Source: Singulisphaera sp. GP187
GTDB taxonomy: Bacteria; Planctomycetota; GCA-002687715
Length of the DNA stretch: 42,146 nt
NCBI GenBank assembly: GCA_945907755.1
Contig: CAMDTN010000020.1
Location: 1-42,146, forward strand
Direction of reading: 5' to 3'
Every line of letters starts with the position of its first letter. The first letter of the stretch is position 1. Below, one piece after another: positions 9,178-17,199 of this stretch. The notes beneath the pieces were generated by a model. It saw only the letters and a list, made by a program, of their open reading frames with translations. It had not been told where the DNA came from and did not search any database. A program made the position numbers and the translations under genes.

Positions 9178-10692
9178 CTAGCTCAGGCGTTCGCGCACGA
9201 AGCACTCAAGCAGCGGTACTTCGTGCAGGCCTTCTGCGCTAAGGCCGCCAAAGTGCGTCTCGCTGAACATCACGCCGCGCAAGCGGGCCAGTGCGAGTGC
9301 TCCTTGGTCGAATGGCACGCGCTGCAACTGCGACTTGTGTGCGCGCACCGCTGCGAGCTTGCGCGCTTCCGTTTCGGGTGTGAAGTGCAGCAGTGTGTTG
9401 ATGGCCGCACGGGGGTGCTGGAACCATGGGCCTTCGAAAGTCCAGAGTTCAGGGCTCCACGCTGCAGCCTCTGCGCTGGCTTGCGCTGATGCCAGAGACC
9501 GTGCTTGTTGCAGCGCAGCCTCCAGAGTGAAGCGCGTGAGGCGATGGGTGGGGTGCGGGTCTTGAGCCGACGGCAGCAGAATCCATGCGGGCTGTATGTG
9601 CGCCAACAATTGGGCGCAGCGCGCGACATCATCGGCTTCGAGTGCCCCTGTGTCGTAGCAGCGCGCACGCAAAAAGTGAGCATGGCAACCAAGTAGGCGT
9701 GCCTCCTCTTGCACCTCGGACTCGCGTAGCGCAGCAACGGCAGCCGGGTCTGTCAGCCCGCGCACGGGGGAGCGCGCCCCTGTGGTGCAGCACAGGATGT
9801 GCGCGTCCGCTGTGGCGCACAGCGCGAGCAAGGCCCCGCAAGAAATACTGGCGTCATCCGGGTGAGGCGAAGCGCACAGCACTGGGCCGGGCGCATTCAA
9901 TGTGCGCAACACTTCGAAGCTGCAAGCGGCGCGATCATCCACCTGCCGTGTTAGTTGTGCTGCGGCGGCAGCATCGAGAATCACCAGTGCGTCTGGGTGC
10001 ATGCGGACGAGGCTTGCGGGGCAAGCGGAATCGACCGCACCTTCCAGCATCTGCTGCACGGCAAGGGCTTTGCTGGTGCCAGTGGCTAACAGCACCAAGC
10101 GTCGGCTTTGCAATAACTCTCGAGGACCAGTGGTGAGGGCTCGTGACCCGCGAAAGGCATCTGCGAAGCGGCCTGTCTGCGTCCGCAGTGTGTCCGCGTG
10201 CAGCGCGACGACATGGGCGCCAGCAGAAAATGGCGTGCCTGGTTCGTTGAAAGCGATGTGCCCGTTGGTGCCGATGCCGGCGAATTGGAAATCGGCCGGT
10301 TCGCGTGCGCGCAAGGCAGCCAAGCGCGCAGCGGCATCGCTGCCACAGGCATCGATCATGTTCAAGCGCAGGGTTGGTTGCGTGCCCGCAAACAGAGCTT
10401 CATGCAGCTCCAGCGCCATGGAGCCGGCTTCATCGGGGCGCACACCTTCGTACTCGTCGAGGTGCGTGAACTCCGCGTGTTGCAAGAGCTGCTGCTGCTG
10501 GCGCAAGTGCGCAAAAACCGGCGCAAAAGTGCGTCCCGTGGCCAGTCCAATGCGCGCATCGGGCTGCGTGAGCAGTGCGCGCAGCAATTCATTTGCGGCT
10601 AGCAGTGCAGCACTCGCAGCGTCGGCGCACACGCACACTTCAAGTCTGTTGGCCCCAGTTAGCCACGATCTCGCGCTTGCAGCAGTGCTCAC
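9178..10692 (-). CDS. Fusion of glucosamine-6-phosphate deaminase-like (NagB) and LmbE/PIG-L deacetylase-like domains
   Basis: This is a 504-residue two-domain protein. Residues of about 15-245 are NagB-like: GLATGRTFAPVF, LDEYEGV, GIGTNGHIAFNEPG and ATGTSKALAV. Residues of about 265-400 are an LmbE/PIG-L zinc-dependent N-acyl-glucosamine deacetylase, with SPHPDD and DPHPTHR supplying the metal ligands. The fusion suggests that deacetylation and deamination/isomerisation of an amino-sugar phosphate are joined in one protein. Similar fusions are known in Bacteroidota. I chose the GTG at 10692 because the sequence upstream of it is not NagB-like and would overlap the divergent gene at 10749. 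The adjacent TTG two codons earlier is an alternative. It converges on the S46 gene with a 96-bp gap holding only a weak 5-bp hairpin (9086-9100). Confidence 0.88.
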   Translation of the reverse strand: MSTAASARSWLTGANRLEVCVCADAASAALLAANELLRALLTQPDARIGLATGRTFAPVFAHLRQQQQLLQHAEFTHLDEYEGVRPDEAGSMALELHEALFAGTQPTLRLNMIDACGSDAAARLAALRAREPADFQFAGIGTNGHIAFNEPGTPFSAGAHVVALHADTLRTQTGRFADAFRGSRALTTGPRELLQSRRLVLLATGTSKALAVQQMLEGAVDSACPASLVRMHPDALVILDAAAAAQLTRQVDDRAACSFEVLRTLNAPGPVLCASPHPDDASISCGALLALCATADAHILCCTTGARSPVRGLTDPAAVAALRESEVQEEARLLGCHAHFLRARCYDTGALEADDVARCAQLLAHIQPAWILLPSAQDPHPTHRLTRFTLEAALQQARSLASAQASAEAAAWSPELWTFEGPWFQHPRAAINTLLHFTPETEARKLAAVRAHKSQLQRVPFDQGALALARLRGVMFSETHFGGLSAEGLHEVPLLECFVRERLS

Positions 10693-10736
10693 GCGCAAAT
10701 CATGCCCAGCGCAACTGTTTCCATCCAGTGCCCGCG

Positions 10737-10742
10737 TAAACT
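10737..10742 (+). promoter_or_regulatory. -10-like TAAACT element 6 bp before the DUF423 gene
   Basis: TAAACT is followed directly by GCCGCC and the ATG at 10749, the same layout as at boxR. Transcription would start at or beside the start codon, giving a leaderless message. No convincing -35 box is visible. Confidence 0.3.
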
Positions 10743-10748
10743 GCCGCC

Positions 10749-11135
10749 ATGAACTGGATGCGCATAGGTGCTGTGATGGCGGCGTTGGCTGTGACGACTG
10801 GAGCACTTGGAGCGCATGCGCTGACTGCGCAGCTCGCAAGCAGCGGGCACACAGAACACTGGAAAACAGCGGTGCAATACCAATTTGCTGTGATCCCGGC
10901 GCTTTTTCTACTGGCATTTGTGCGCGCACCGCGCATCTGCGGGCCAGCTTTGCTCAGCGGGTGCTTGTTTTTCAGCGGTTCCCTTTACGCGTTGTGCCTC
11001 GGAGGGCCCAAATGGCTCGGTGCAGTTACCCCTGTGGGCGGTGTTCTGCTGATTCTGGGACACCTCTCGCTGGTTTTCGCAAAGCGACTTGCGTCCGAGC
11101 CCTCTGCAAAGGAGCGAGGCGAAGTCCCTAATTGA
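10749..11135 (+). CDS. DUF423 (YgdD-like) small membrane protein
   Basis: This 128-residue protein has about four hydrophobic segments and the typical start of the family: an N-terminal helix followed by GALGAHAL. DUF423 proteins are inner-membrane proteins of unknown function, found widely in bacteria. The C-terminus is a short charged tail (ASEPSAKERGEVPN). It is divergent from the NagB-LmbE gene across 56 bp. No Shine-Dalgarno sequence is visible; a TAAACT element sits 6 bp upstream of the ATG. The next gene, a glycosyltransferase, follows in the same direction after about 200 bp and may or may not be co-transcribed. Confidence 0.85.
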   Translation: MNWMRIGAVMAALAVTTGALGAHALTAQLASSGHTEHWKTAVQYQFAVIPALFLLAFVRAPRICGPALLSGCLFFSGSLYALCLGGPKWLGAVTPVGGVLLILGHLSLVFAKRLASEPSAKERGEVPN

Positions 11136-11191
11136 CAGCGGTTTGCGTTGATCCGCGGTGGTCGGCCATCGACGCAACACAGCAGCCTTTA

Positions 11192-11210
11192 AAAATTGTG
11201 GAAAATTGTG
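11192..11210 (+). repeat. Two direct copies of AAAATTGTG upstream of the glycosyltransferase gene
   Basis: AAAATTGTG occurs at 11192-11200 and 11202-11210 with a 10-bp period. It lies in an AT-richer patch of the otherwise GC-rich 206-bp stretch between the DUF423 gene and the glycosyltransferase. It could be a binding site on one face of the helix or a curved promoter element. The rest of 11136-11341 shows no gene that I recognise. Confidence 0.35.
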
Positions 11211-11341
11211 TTGAGAGATGGTGGAAAAAGCTGCGCCGTGTGTGCATACTTTCCATGTCGCTGCTGCCTCGAAGGCACGGTGGGCCGAAACTTTCGGCGA
11301 ATGAAGCGAGAGTGTGTCGTGCGCGCGAAGAGACTTACGAA

Positions 11342-12556
11342 GTGATTCCAAGCAGTATTGATGGTCTGAACATCGTCAGGTTCATCCTTGATGTCCACGA
11401 GATCGGCGGCGCCGTTCTTGATGTGGATGTCTTGGACCGCACTTTGGCGCGTCGGCATCCGGTGACCATCCACAAGCTCTTCATGACTCCGCGCGAAGCA
11501 TGCGGCTGGACCGAAGTCGTAGGCAGCAGCACCATCAGTTACCACCCGATTCAGTACCGCCTCGACCGCATCCAACAGGATCGCGAGTTGCTGATGGCGC
11601 GCATTCGTAACACCCTTGCCTCTGTGGTGTATGCCCACGACATCGACCTAGTCGCAAACCATGTGCCCGAAATCGCATCCGGGGTTTTGGTTAGCCGCAT
11701 CGCTAAGGAAATGGGGCTTCCTCTGTTTGTCCAGTTCCATGGCGGTGAGATTCCGCGCATGCGCTTCAGTGCCGACCATCAGCTGATGGTGGATACGGTG
11801 GTGCGAAACCTCAACGAATCTGCCCGGCTTGCTGACGCGGTTGGTGCCGTCAGCGATTCCGCCGGCAAGATCTTCAAAGTGAATTCGCACATCAACCTTT
11901 GGACCGGCGCGGATGCCGATTTTTACGACCCGAGTTCGGTTCAAGCAGGGTTTGTGCGCGATCGTTTGGACCTTGCAGTTGATGTACCTACCGTCGTATT
12001 GCCTGCGCGCATCGTGATCGAGAAGGGCCACAAGATTCTGCTAGATGCCGCACGCGTCCTCGCTGAACGCAATGTGCCCTTCAATTTGGTATTCGTCGGC
12101 TCTGCACGCGAAGACATCAAGCGTCAGTTGGATGCTTGCGTCATGGAGTATGGGTTGTCAGGCATGGTGCACACCATCCTGAATGCTACGCAGCATGAAA
12201 TGCGCTACATCTACCGCGATAGCGACATCGTTGTGCTACCCGGATACCACTTCGAAGGTTGCCCTCGTTGCCTCTTGGAAGCGCAACTGATGGAGAAGCC
12301 TGTGGTGGCTTCCGATTCCGGCGGCACCCGCGAGTCCTTCCGCGATGGGGAAACTGGCTTGCTCTTCTCCGTGGGAGATGTGGGCCAGCTTGCCACGAAG
12401 CTCGAAAAACTCCTGCGCGATCCGCTCTTGCGTGAGCGCATGGGCAAGGCCGGGCGTGTGTTCGTCAAAGATCGTTTCAATCTGGAAGCGTTGGCGGCCC
12501 GCCACGAGCGTGTCTACTTGGACTTGCTCCGTCGCCCAGCCGCTGTGGTTGCCTGA
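11342..12556 (+). CDS. GT4-family glycosyltransferase
   Basis: This protein of about 404 residues has the two Rossmann halves of GT-B enzymes. The N-terminal half begins LNIVRFILDVHEIGGA. The C-terminal half contains LPARIVIEKGH and the donor-binding E-x7-E segment EGCPRCLLE followed by PVVASDSGGTRE. GT4 enzymes transfer sugars from nucleotide donors, often in polysaccharide or lipid glycosylation; donor and acceptor cannot be told from sequence. The start is uncertain. GTG at 11342 places the domain at the N-terminus. ATG at 11255, or TTG at 11132 overlapping the DUF423 stop, would add up to 70 residues with many rare codons and no family resemblance. The 3' end overlaps the convergent MazG-like gene by 43 bp. 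Confidence 0.85.
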   Translation: MIPSSIDGLNIVRFILDVHEIGGAVLDVDVLDRTLARRHPVTIHKLFMTPREACGWTEVVGSSTISYHPIQYRLDRIQQDRELLMARIRNTLASVVYAHDIDLVANHVPEIASGVLVSRIAKEMGLPLFVQFHGGEIPRMRFSADHQLMVDTVVRNLNESARLADAVGAVSDSAGKIFKVNSHINLWTGADADFYDPSSVQAGFVRDRLDLAVDVPTVVLPARIVIEKGHKILLDAARVLAERNVPFNLVFVGSAREDIKRQLDACVMEYGLSGMVHTILNATQHEMRYIYRDSDIVVLPGYHFEGCPRCLLEAQLMEKPVVASDSGGTRESFRDGETGLLFSVGDVGQLATKLEKLLRDPLLRERMGKAGRVFVKDRFNLEALAARHERVYLDLLRRPAAVVA

Positions 12557-12984
12557 CGATTAGCTGCGGCGCGTTTTTCGATGCGGCTCACGCCGCGTGC
12601 GCGTTTCCTCGCGGCATCAGACGGTAATGCGCTGCCCGCGAGTTGCGCTTGGCTACGCGCAGTCTTCAAAGCCGAGCTGAGTTCCTTGCGCCACTGGGGT
12701 GCACGCTGCGCCAAGTCTGCGATTTTTGCCTGCACAGCGGGGCCCAACTTCACGCCATGCGCACCAGCGATTTCTGCTAAGCAAACAAACACATCCGCGA
12801 GCTCGCCAGCCAGGTCCGCTTTCGAAAGCGGTTTGCCGTAAGCGTGGCGATCCAGCAGCAGCTTGGCCACTTCGCCGCACTCTTCAGCGAGGGCGGTGGC
12901 TTGCCCCAGCGGCGGATGTTGCAAGCCACGAAGCGTGCGGCGTAGCTGCGCGCAGGCAAGGTCGATGGCAAGGGCTTGAGTCAT
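12514..12984 (-). CDS. MazG-like nucleotide pyrophosphohydrolase
   Basis: This 156-residue protein belongs to the all-alpha NTP pyrophosphohydrolase superfamily. The Mg-binding pattern EExxE...ExxD is visible as E34, E35, E38 (ALAEECGEVAK) and E61, D64 (GELADVFV). Such enzymes hydrolyse non-canonical or excess (d)NTPs to the monophosphate. The C-terminus is a Lys/Arg-rich tail of about 50 residues that does not belong to the domain. The ATG overlaps the rsmG stop (ATGA), so it should be coupled to rsmG. The stop lies 43 bp inside the convergent glycosyltransferase gene. Longer readings of this frame upstream of 12984 are antisense to rsmG and not real. Confidence 0.78.
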   Translation of the reverse strand: MTQALAIDLACAQLRRTLRGLQHPPLGQATALAEECGEVAKLLLDRHAYGKPLSKADLAGELADVFVCLAEIAGAHGVKLGPAVQAKIADLAQRAPQWRKELSSALKTARSQAQLAGSALPSDAARKRARGVSRIEKRAAANRQATTAAGRRSKSK

Positions 12985-13640
12985 GACTTCCTCCGGAAAC
13001 GGAATAGCTGCGAGGGTTTGAAACTGGTGTATTGCAGTGGTGGGAGCGTTTCGCAGCGCGCAGCGGCGGCGATTGCCTGCTCGATTTCCTTGGCTTCGAT
13101 CGGGTCGGATTTCCACACCACCAACGAGCCTCCGATTTTTAATGCGGGGACCGCGCATTTGAGGGATTCGCGCAACGAGCCCACAGCACGGCAGGTGATT
13201 ACATCGCAGCGGTTTGCGAGGCTGCCAGCGACCATGTCCTGCATGCGTGCGTGTTGCAATTTGATGTTGTCTGCAGGCAGCCCGGTGAGCGCGCGGCGCA
13301 CCGCTTCGAGCTTGCGGCCGCGGCTCTCGACGAGGTGCACTGTCCAGGTGGGCCACACGAGTCCTATGACCACGCCCGGAAAACCGCCGCCGCTGCCGTA
13401 GTCGGCGAGGCACGCGTCGGCGGGCAAGGGATATTCGCGCAGATGCAAGCCGAAGGCGAGTGCATCCAGAACCAGCCGCGTGGCGGCTTCGTCCTCGGTG
13501 CGAACGGCGGTGACATTGGTCATGGCGTTCTCAGCCAAGATGGCGCGGACATAGCGTTGCAGCAGTTCGCACTTGACCGAGGTCAGTTCGACGCCGAACG
13601 CAGCAGCAGCAGGAATGAGCTCTTTTTCAGTGAAATTCAT
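12981..13640 (-). CDS. rsmG: 16S rRNA (guanine-N7) methyltransferase RsmG (GidB)
   Basis: This 219-residue enzyme makes m7G527 in 16S rRNA using SAM. The SAM-binding loop DYGSGGGFPG and the following VHLVESRGRKLEAVR are clear. NVTAVR near residue 40 and CRAVGSL near 150 are family motifs. Loss of this modification gives low-level streptomycin resistance in well-studied bacteria. I chose the ATG at 13640 (MNFTEKELIPAA), which gives the normal length; a longer frame back to 13718 adds an atypical extension. It is first in a two-gene unit with the MazG-like gene (ATGA overlap) and divergent from the DUF4920 gene across 87 bp. Confidence 0.93.
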   Translation of the reverse strand: MNFTEKELIPAAAAFGVELTSVKCELLQRYVRAILAENAMTNVTAVRTEDEAATRLVLDALAFGLHLREYPLPADACLADYGSGGGFPGVVIGLVWPTWTVHLVESRGRKLEAVRRALTGLPADNIKLQHARMQDMVAGSLANRCDVITCRAVGSLRESLKCAVPALKIGGSLVVWKSDPIEAKEIEQAIAAAARCETLPPLQYTSFKPSQLFRFRRKS

Positions 13641-13727
13641 AGGGCCTTGCGTCTCGTGGAGGGCGGAGTCTATCGTGGGGCGCGGCGTAAGCACCGCGGC
13701 CCTGCAATTTGCGGGCATGGAGACAAT

Positions 13728-14495
13728 ATGCGCAACTCAATGATGCTCGGTTTGATGGTGGCGTTGATGGCAGTTTCGGTGGTGGCTCAAGCGGAAAAAG
13801 CACCGGAGCGCCGCTTCGGTTTTGCGAAGCCCGTCAAGCTGAGCGCCGAGTCCGAAGTGTATGGCGCCGAATTGAAAGCGCTGCCGCTGGTGGACCTCGC
13901 CAAAGTCGTCGCCGCACCAGCAGTGTGGAAGGGCCGCACGGTCCAAATGCGCGGCACGGTGGCTTCAGTCTGCACCAAGAAGGGCTGCTGGATGATGGTC
14001 GGCAGCACCGCGCAGAATGTGCGCGTCGGTTTCAAGGACTATGGATTCTTCGTGCCCTTCGATGTCGCGGGGCGCGATGTGGCAGTTGAAGGTGTCATTG
14101 ATGTGCGTGTGGAGACCGAAGCGGAACGCCGGCACTATGCTCAAGATGCAAAGAAGAGCGCCGAAGAAATTGCGGCCATCAAGGGCGACAAGACTGTCAT
14201 CTCTTTCATCGCGGACGCAGTGCAAATCGGCAAGCTGCCGACGGCTCCTGCGGAAGCCAAGGTCGAAATCGCAGTTGGCGAAAAGCGTGCCGAAGGTGGG
14301 CCAGTGTGCCCCGATGTGAAGCCTGCCGAAGGCTGCGGCGGTTGCGCCAAGAAGGTCGAAGGCGCAAAGCCAGTTGAAGGTGAGAAGAAGGCCGACTGCG
14401 GCGGTTGCACCAAGAAGGTCGAAGGCGCAAAGCCTGCCGAAGGCGAGAAGAAGGCCGACTGCGGCGGTTGCGCCAAGCCCGTCGGCGGCAACTGA
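13728..14495 (+). CDS. Exported DUF4920 protein with a C-terminal Cys-rich repeat tail
   Basis: This 255-residue protein has a signal peptide (cleavage near VVAQA). A DUF4920 domain of about residues 40-165 contains the hallmark KKGCWMM (C87) and a strand-rich core (VQMRGTVASV). After an Ala/Glu/Lys linker, the C-terminus carries 2.5 copies of a 21-residue repeat beginning CGGC, plus one further Cys (PVCPDV). The ATG has GGAG five bases upstream; a second Met four residues on is an alternative start. DUF4920 function is unknown. The CxxC-rich tail suggests binding of a soft metal or redox activity outside the cytoplasm, but that is inference. The stop is only 3 bp from the stop of the convergent M28 gene. 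Confidence 0.85.
   Translation: MRNSMMLGLMVALMAVSVVAQAEKAPERRFGFAKPVKLSAESEVYGAELKALPLVDLAKVVAAPAVWKGRTVQMRGTVASVCTKKGCWMMVGSTAQNVRVGFKDYGFFVPFDVAGRDVAVEGVIDVRVETEAERRHYAQDAKKSAEEIAAIKGDKTVISFIADAVQIGKLPTAPAEAKVEIAVGEKRAEGGPVCPDVKPAEGCGGCAKKVEGAKPVEGEKKADCGGCTKKVEGAKPAEGEKKADCGGCAKPVGGN
14334..14492 (+). repeat. 63-bp in-frame tandem repeat encoding CGGC units
   Basis: Copies begin at 14334 and 14397, with a partial third copy at 14460-14492. Each full unit encodes 21 residues: CGGC, then a Lys/Glu-rich spacer with EGAKP and EGEKKAD. The copies differ at only a few bases, which points to recent duplication and possible copy-number change between strains. Confidence 0.85.
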
Positions 14496-14498
14496 AGA

Positions 14499-15737
14499 TT
14501 AGGCTTTTCTCACCTCAAACTTGAAGGTGAGGTTCTTGCGACCCCGTTGCACTTTGAGTTGCAGCGGGGTTGCTGGTCTTTTAAGCGAGAACATTTCGTG
14601 CACTTGCTCGAGGCCTGTGACAGCCTTGCCGTCCACTTGCAGCAGGCGGTCGCCCTTCATGAGTCCATTCTTGGCGCCGTCACCGGAGTCGCTCAACTCA
14701 GAGATCACGACGCCTTGATCGACCGCAGCCACACGCGCGCCGAGGTAAAAGAACGGCCCTTCCACCCCGCGCTCTGAAGTGCGCGGCATGGACTGGCGTG
14801 CGTCTTCGGCAAACTTTGGCTTCGGGCCATCGCCCAAGCGGCGCACAGCGCGATAGGCGAGGCGTGTGATGCGCGTGAGATCAACAGCGTTGATCTTGTC
14901 GGCGTCGTCGGCGGGGGTGTGATAGTCCGCGTGCTCGGCGGTGAAGAAAAACAATGCGGGCACGCCGATGGCATAGAACGAATCGAAATCGCTAGGCCCG
15001 CGGCCGCCACCGTGCAATTCTAGGGCGAACGCGAAGGGCTTGTTCACTTCGCGCAAGATGGATTCAAAATTCGAGCCTGAGTTCAGCCCGCCTACGAACA
15101 AGTATTGATCACGACTGCGGCCGATCATGTCCAAGTTCAGCATCGAAGTGAGTTGTGTCACTGGGACTGTGGGGGCCTTGCACCACGCTTTGCTGCCCAC
15201 CAGCCCCAGTTCTTCGCCGGAGAACGCTAGGAAGAGGACGCTGCGCTTAGGCGGCTTCGCGGCCAGAGCTTCGATCAGTTCGAGGAGCGCACTGGTGCCA
15301 GAAGCGTTGTCGTCGGCGCCGTTGTGCACTTGGCCGCGCCCCGCCTCGCCGCTGCGCGAACCGAAGGCCCCGATGCCCACGTGGTCGTAGTGCGCTCCGA
15401 CGACCACATGCTCCTTGCGCAACGCGGCATCACTGCCAAGGACGATGCCGCAAATGTTGCGGCACACTTTGTTGAGCGCTGGGAACTTGTTCTCGTAGCC
15501 CTTGTTGTCGCCTGCGGGCTTCAGGCCGTGCTGCTTCATGACCTTGATGATGCGTTCGCCCACAAGCGCGATTTCATCCGAGCCTGTCACGCGGCCCTTC
15601 AGTTCGTCACTGGCCAGCCAGCGCAGGTGCTCCATCACACCTTCGCTGCTGATGAGCTTCTCGCCATCATCCAGCGGGTCTTGCGCGCACAGAGGGAGAA
15701 CGAAAAGGCACAGCAGACCAATTTGGAGAGTTCTCAT
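14499..15737 (-). CDS. Secreted M28 family zinc aminopeptidase with C-terminal PDZ domain
   Basis: This 412-residue protein has a signal peptide (ending near LPLCAQ). The M28 ligands are all visible: H116 and D118 (GAHYDHVG), D142/D143 (NGADDNASG), E175/E176 (FSGEELG), Asp in NLDMIGR and His in YHTPADD. The last 90 residues form a PDZ domain (NGLMKGDRLLQVDGKAV). M28 enzymes with this layout are aminopeptidases acting in the periplasm or at the cell surface. The ATG at 15737 starts the signal peptide; the frame is open further upstream to 15905, but that part is not plausible protein. It is divergent from the GHL10-like gene across 162 bp. Confidence 0.92.
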   Translation of the reverse strand: MRTLQIGLLCLFVLPLCAQDPLDDGEKLISSEGVMEHLRWLASDELKGRVTGSDEIALVGERIIKVMKQHGLKPAGDNKGYENKFPALNKVCRNICGIVLGSDAALRKEHVVVGAHYDHVGIGAFGSRSGEAGRGQVHNGADDNASGTSALLELIEALAAKPPKRSVLFLAFSGEELGLVGSKAWCKAPTVPVTQLTSMLNLDMIGRSRDQYLFVGGLNSGSNFESILREVNKPFAFALELHGGGRGPSDFDSFYAIGVPALFFFTAEHADYHTPADDADKINAVDLTRITRLAYRAVRRLGDGPKPKFAEDARQSMPRTSERGVEGPFFYLGARVAAVDQGVVISELSDSGDGAKNGLMKGDRLLQVDGKAVTGLEQVHEMFSLKRPATPLQLKVQRGRKNLTFKFEVRKA

Positions 15738-15899
15738 GGCGTTTTCTACGGCGGAAGTGGTGGTGGGCGTGTTAGGGGGGCGGCGCGGGTCAAGGTCTGC
15801 CACATTGCAGATGGCAATAAGCATATGCGCTCGACGCGCATCCCGCGCGGGCTTGACGCGCACTCTGCGCGGTTGCACATTGGGCCTGTGGAGCCCCGG

Positions 15900-17168
15900 A
15901 TGCACTTTTTCTCCTGCGTTGCGTTGCTGCTGCTGATGCTGTTTTCTGCTTGTGCCACGGACCCCGAAACCCCTGAGGTTGTGGGCCCAGCAGAAATCCC
16001 TCTGCCGTTGGTGGCGCGCAAGCCCCTACCACTGCCTGCGGTGACACGCGCTTCGTGGGTGGTGCGCACCACGCTGAAGGACCGTGCCAGCGTGCAGCGC
16101 ATCGTCGATCAAGCCGCGGTGGCTGGCTTCAACAGTCTGTTCGTGCAAGTCCGCGGGCGTGGCGATGCGTGGTTCCAAGGTGGCGTTGAGCCTGTTGCGG
16201 CGCCCCACGCCGCGGGGAGTTTCGACCCGTTGGAAGAACTGCTCGCATTCGCGCACGCACGCGGCATCGCCGTCCATGCGTGGGTGAACGCCAATCTGGT
16301 GGCGGATGTGCAAGCCATGCCCACGGACGCAAAGCACTTGGTGAACGCCCATCCAGAATGGTTGCAGTTGCCTGAATCGTTGTGTGCGGAATTGCTGCTG
16401 CTGGACACCAAGCACCCAGTGTTCCGCGAGCGCTTGGTGCAACATGCGCGAGAAAACCACGCGAGCGTCGAAGGTCTGTTCGCAGACCCCGCCATTCCCG
16501 AATACCGCGCACATTTGGTGTCCGTGGTGGCAGATCTTGCCGCGCGCTATCCGCTGGAAGGCATTCATCTCGACTACATCCGTTATCCGGGGCCCACTTG
16601 GGGCTACAGCGCCGCAGGTTTGGCCGCACTGCGCACAGACACGATCGCGCGGATGTCAGCGGCAGATCGTCGCGAGCACGAGGCTGCTTTGGCCGCAGAT
16701 GTTTCCTTGGTCGCGCGGCGTTTCCCGCAGCGCTTCCAGCAGTACCGGCGCGACGCGGTGAATAGCATGGTGGCTGAAGTGCGGGCACGATTGAAGCAAG
16801 TGCGCCCCGATGTGTTGTTGAGTGCAGCAGTGTTTCCAGACCCTGCCAGTTGCCGTGAGCGGCAGTTCCAAGACTGGCAGTTATGGCTGCGTGAAAACTG
16901 GATTGATGTGGCTTGCCCCATGAACTACGCCGTGGAGCGCGGCGCGTTCGAGCGCGCATTGACTGCTGAACTGGTGCAACATCCCCAGCGCATTTTCGTG
17001 GGCGTGGGTGCCTGGCGTCTCGAAATGCCCGAGGTGATTCGGCGCATGGCACTGGTGAACAGCCATCAGGTCGGAGGTGTGATCTTATTTTCGCATGGTG
17101 GGCTTGAAGAAAAGCCCGGTGCCTTTGAGCTGTTGGGTGACGCGGCACGCAAGGCCGTGACGCAGTGA
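15900..17168 (+). CDS. GHL10-like (DUF187-type) glycoside-hydrolase-family lipoprotein
   Basis: This 422-residue protein begins with a hydrophobic signal ending FSAC at C18, a probable though not perfect lipobox. The mature part is a TIM-barrel of the glycosyl-hydrolase-like 10 family. It has FVQVRGRGDAW near the start, AWVNAN, the hallmark GIHLDYIRYP (about 221-230, with the candidate catalytic Asp) and ACPMNYAV. Family members act on cell-wall or extracellular polysaccharides; the exact substrate is not deducible. The ATG has GGAG six bases upstream. The M14 peptidase gene follows after 31 bp, so the two are probably co-transcribed. Confidence 0.87.
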   Translation: MHFFSCVALLLLMLFSACATDPETPEVVGPAEIPLPLVARKPLPLPAVTRASWVVRTTLKDRASVQRIVDQAAVAGFNSLFVQVRGRGDAWFQGGVEPVAAPHAAGSFDPLEELLAFAHARGIAVHAWVNANLVADVQAMPTDAKHLVNAHPEWLQLPESLCAELLLLDTKHPVFRERLVQHARENHASVEGLFADPAIPEYRAHLVSVVADLAARYPLEGIHLDYIRYPGPTWGYSAAGLAALRTDTIARMSAADRREHEAALAADVSLVARRFPQRFQQYRRDAVNSMVAEVRARLKQVRPDVLLSAAVFPDPASCRERQFQDWQLWLRENWIDVACPMNYAVERGAFERALTAELVQHPQRIFVGVGAWRLEMPEVIRRMALVNSHQVGGVILFSHGGLEEKPGAFELLGDAARKAVTQ

Positions 17169-17199
17169 ATAGAGCGTGTTGCACGCCGAGGTGAAAAAG

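Noticed and set aside
16129-17184. 351-residue open frame on the minus strand
   Set aside because: It is antisense to the GHL10-like gene, rich in Arg, Pro and His, with no domain features; long antisense frames are common in GC-rich DNA.
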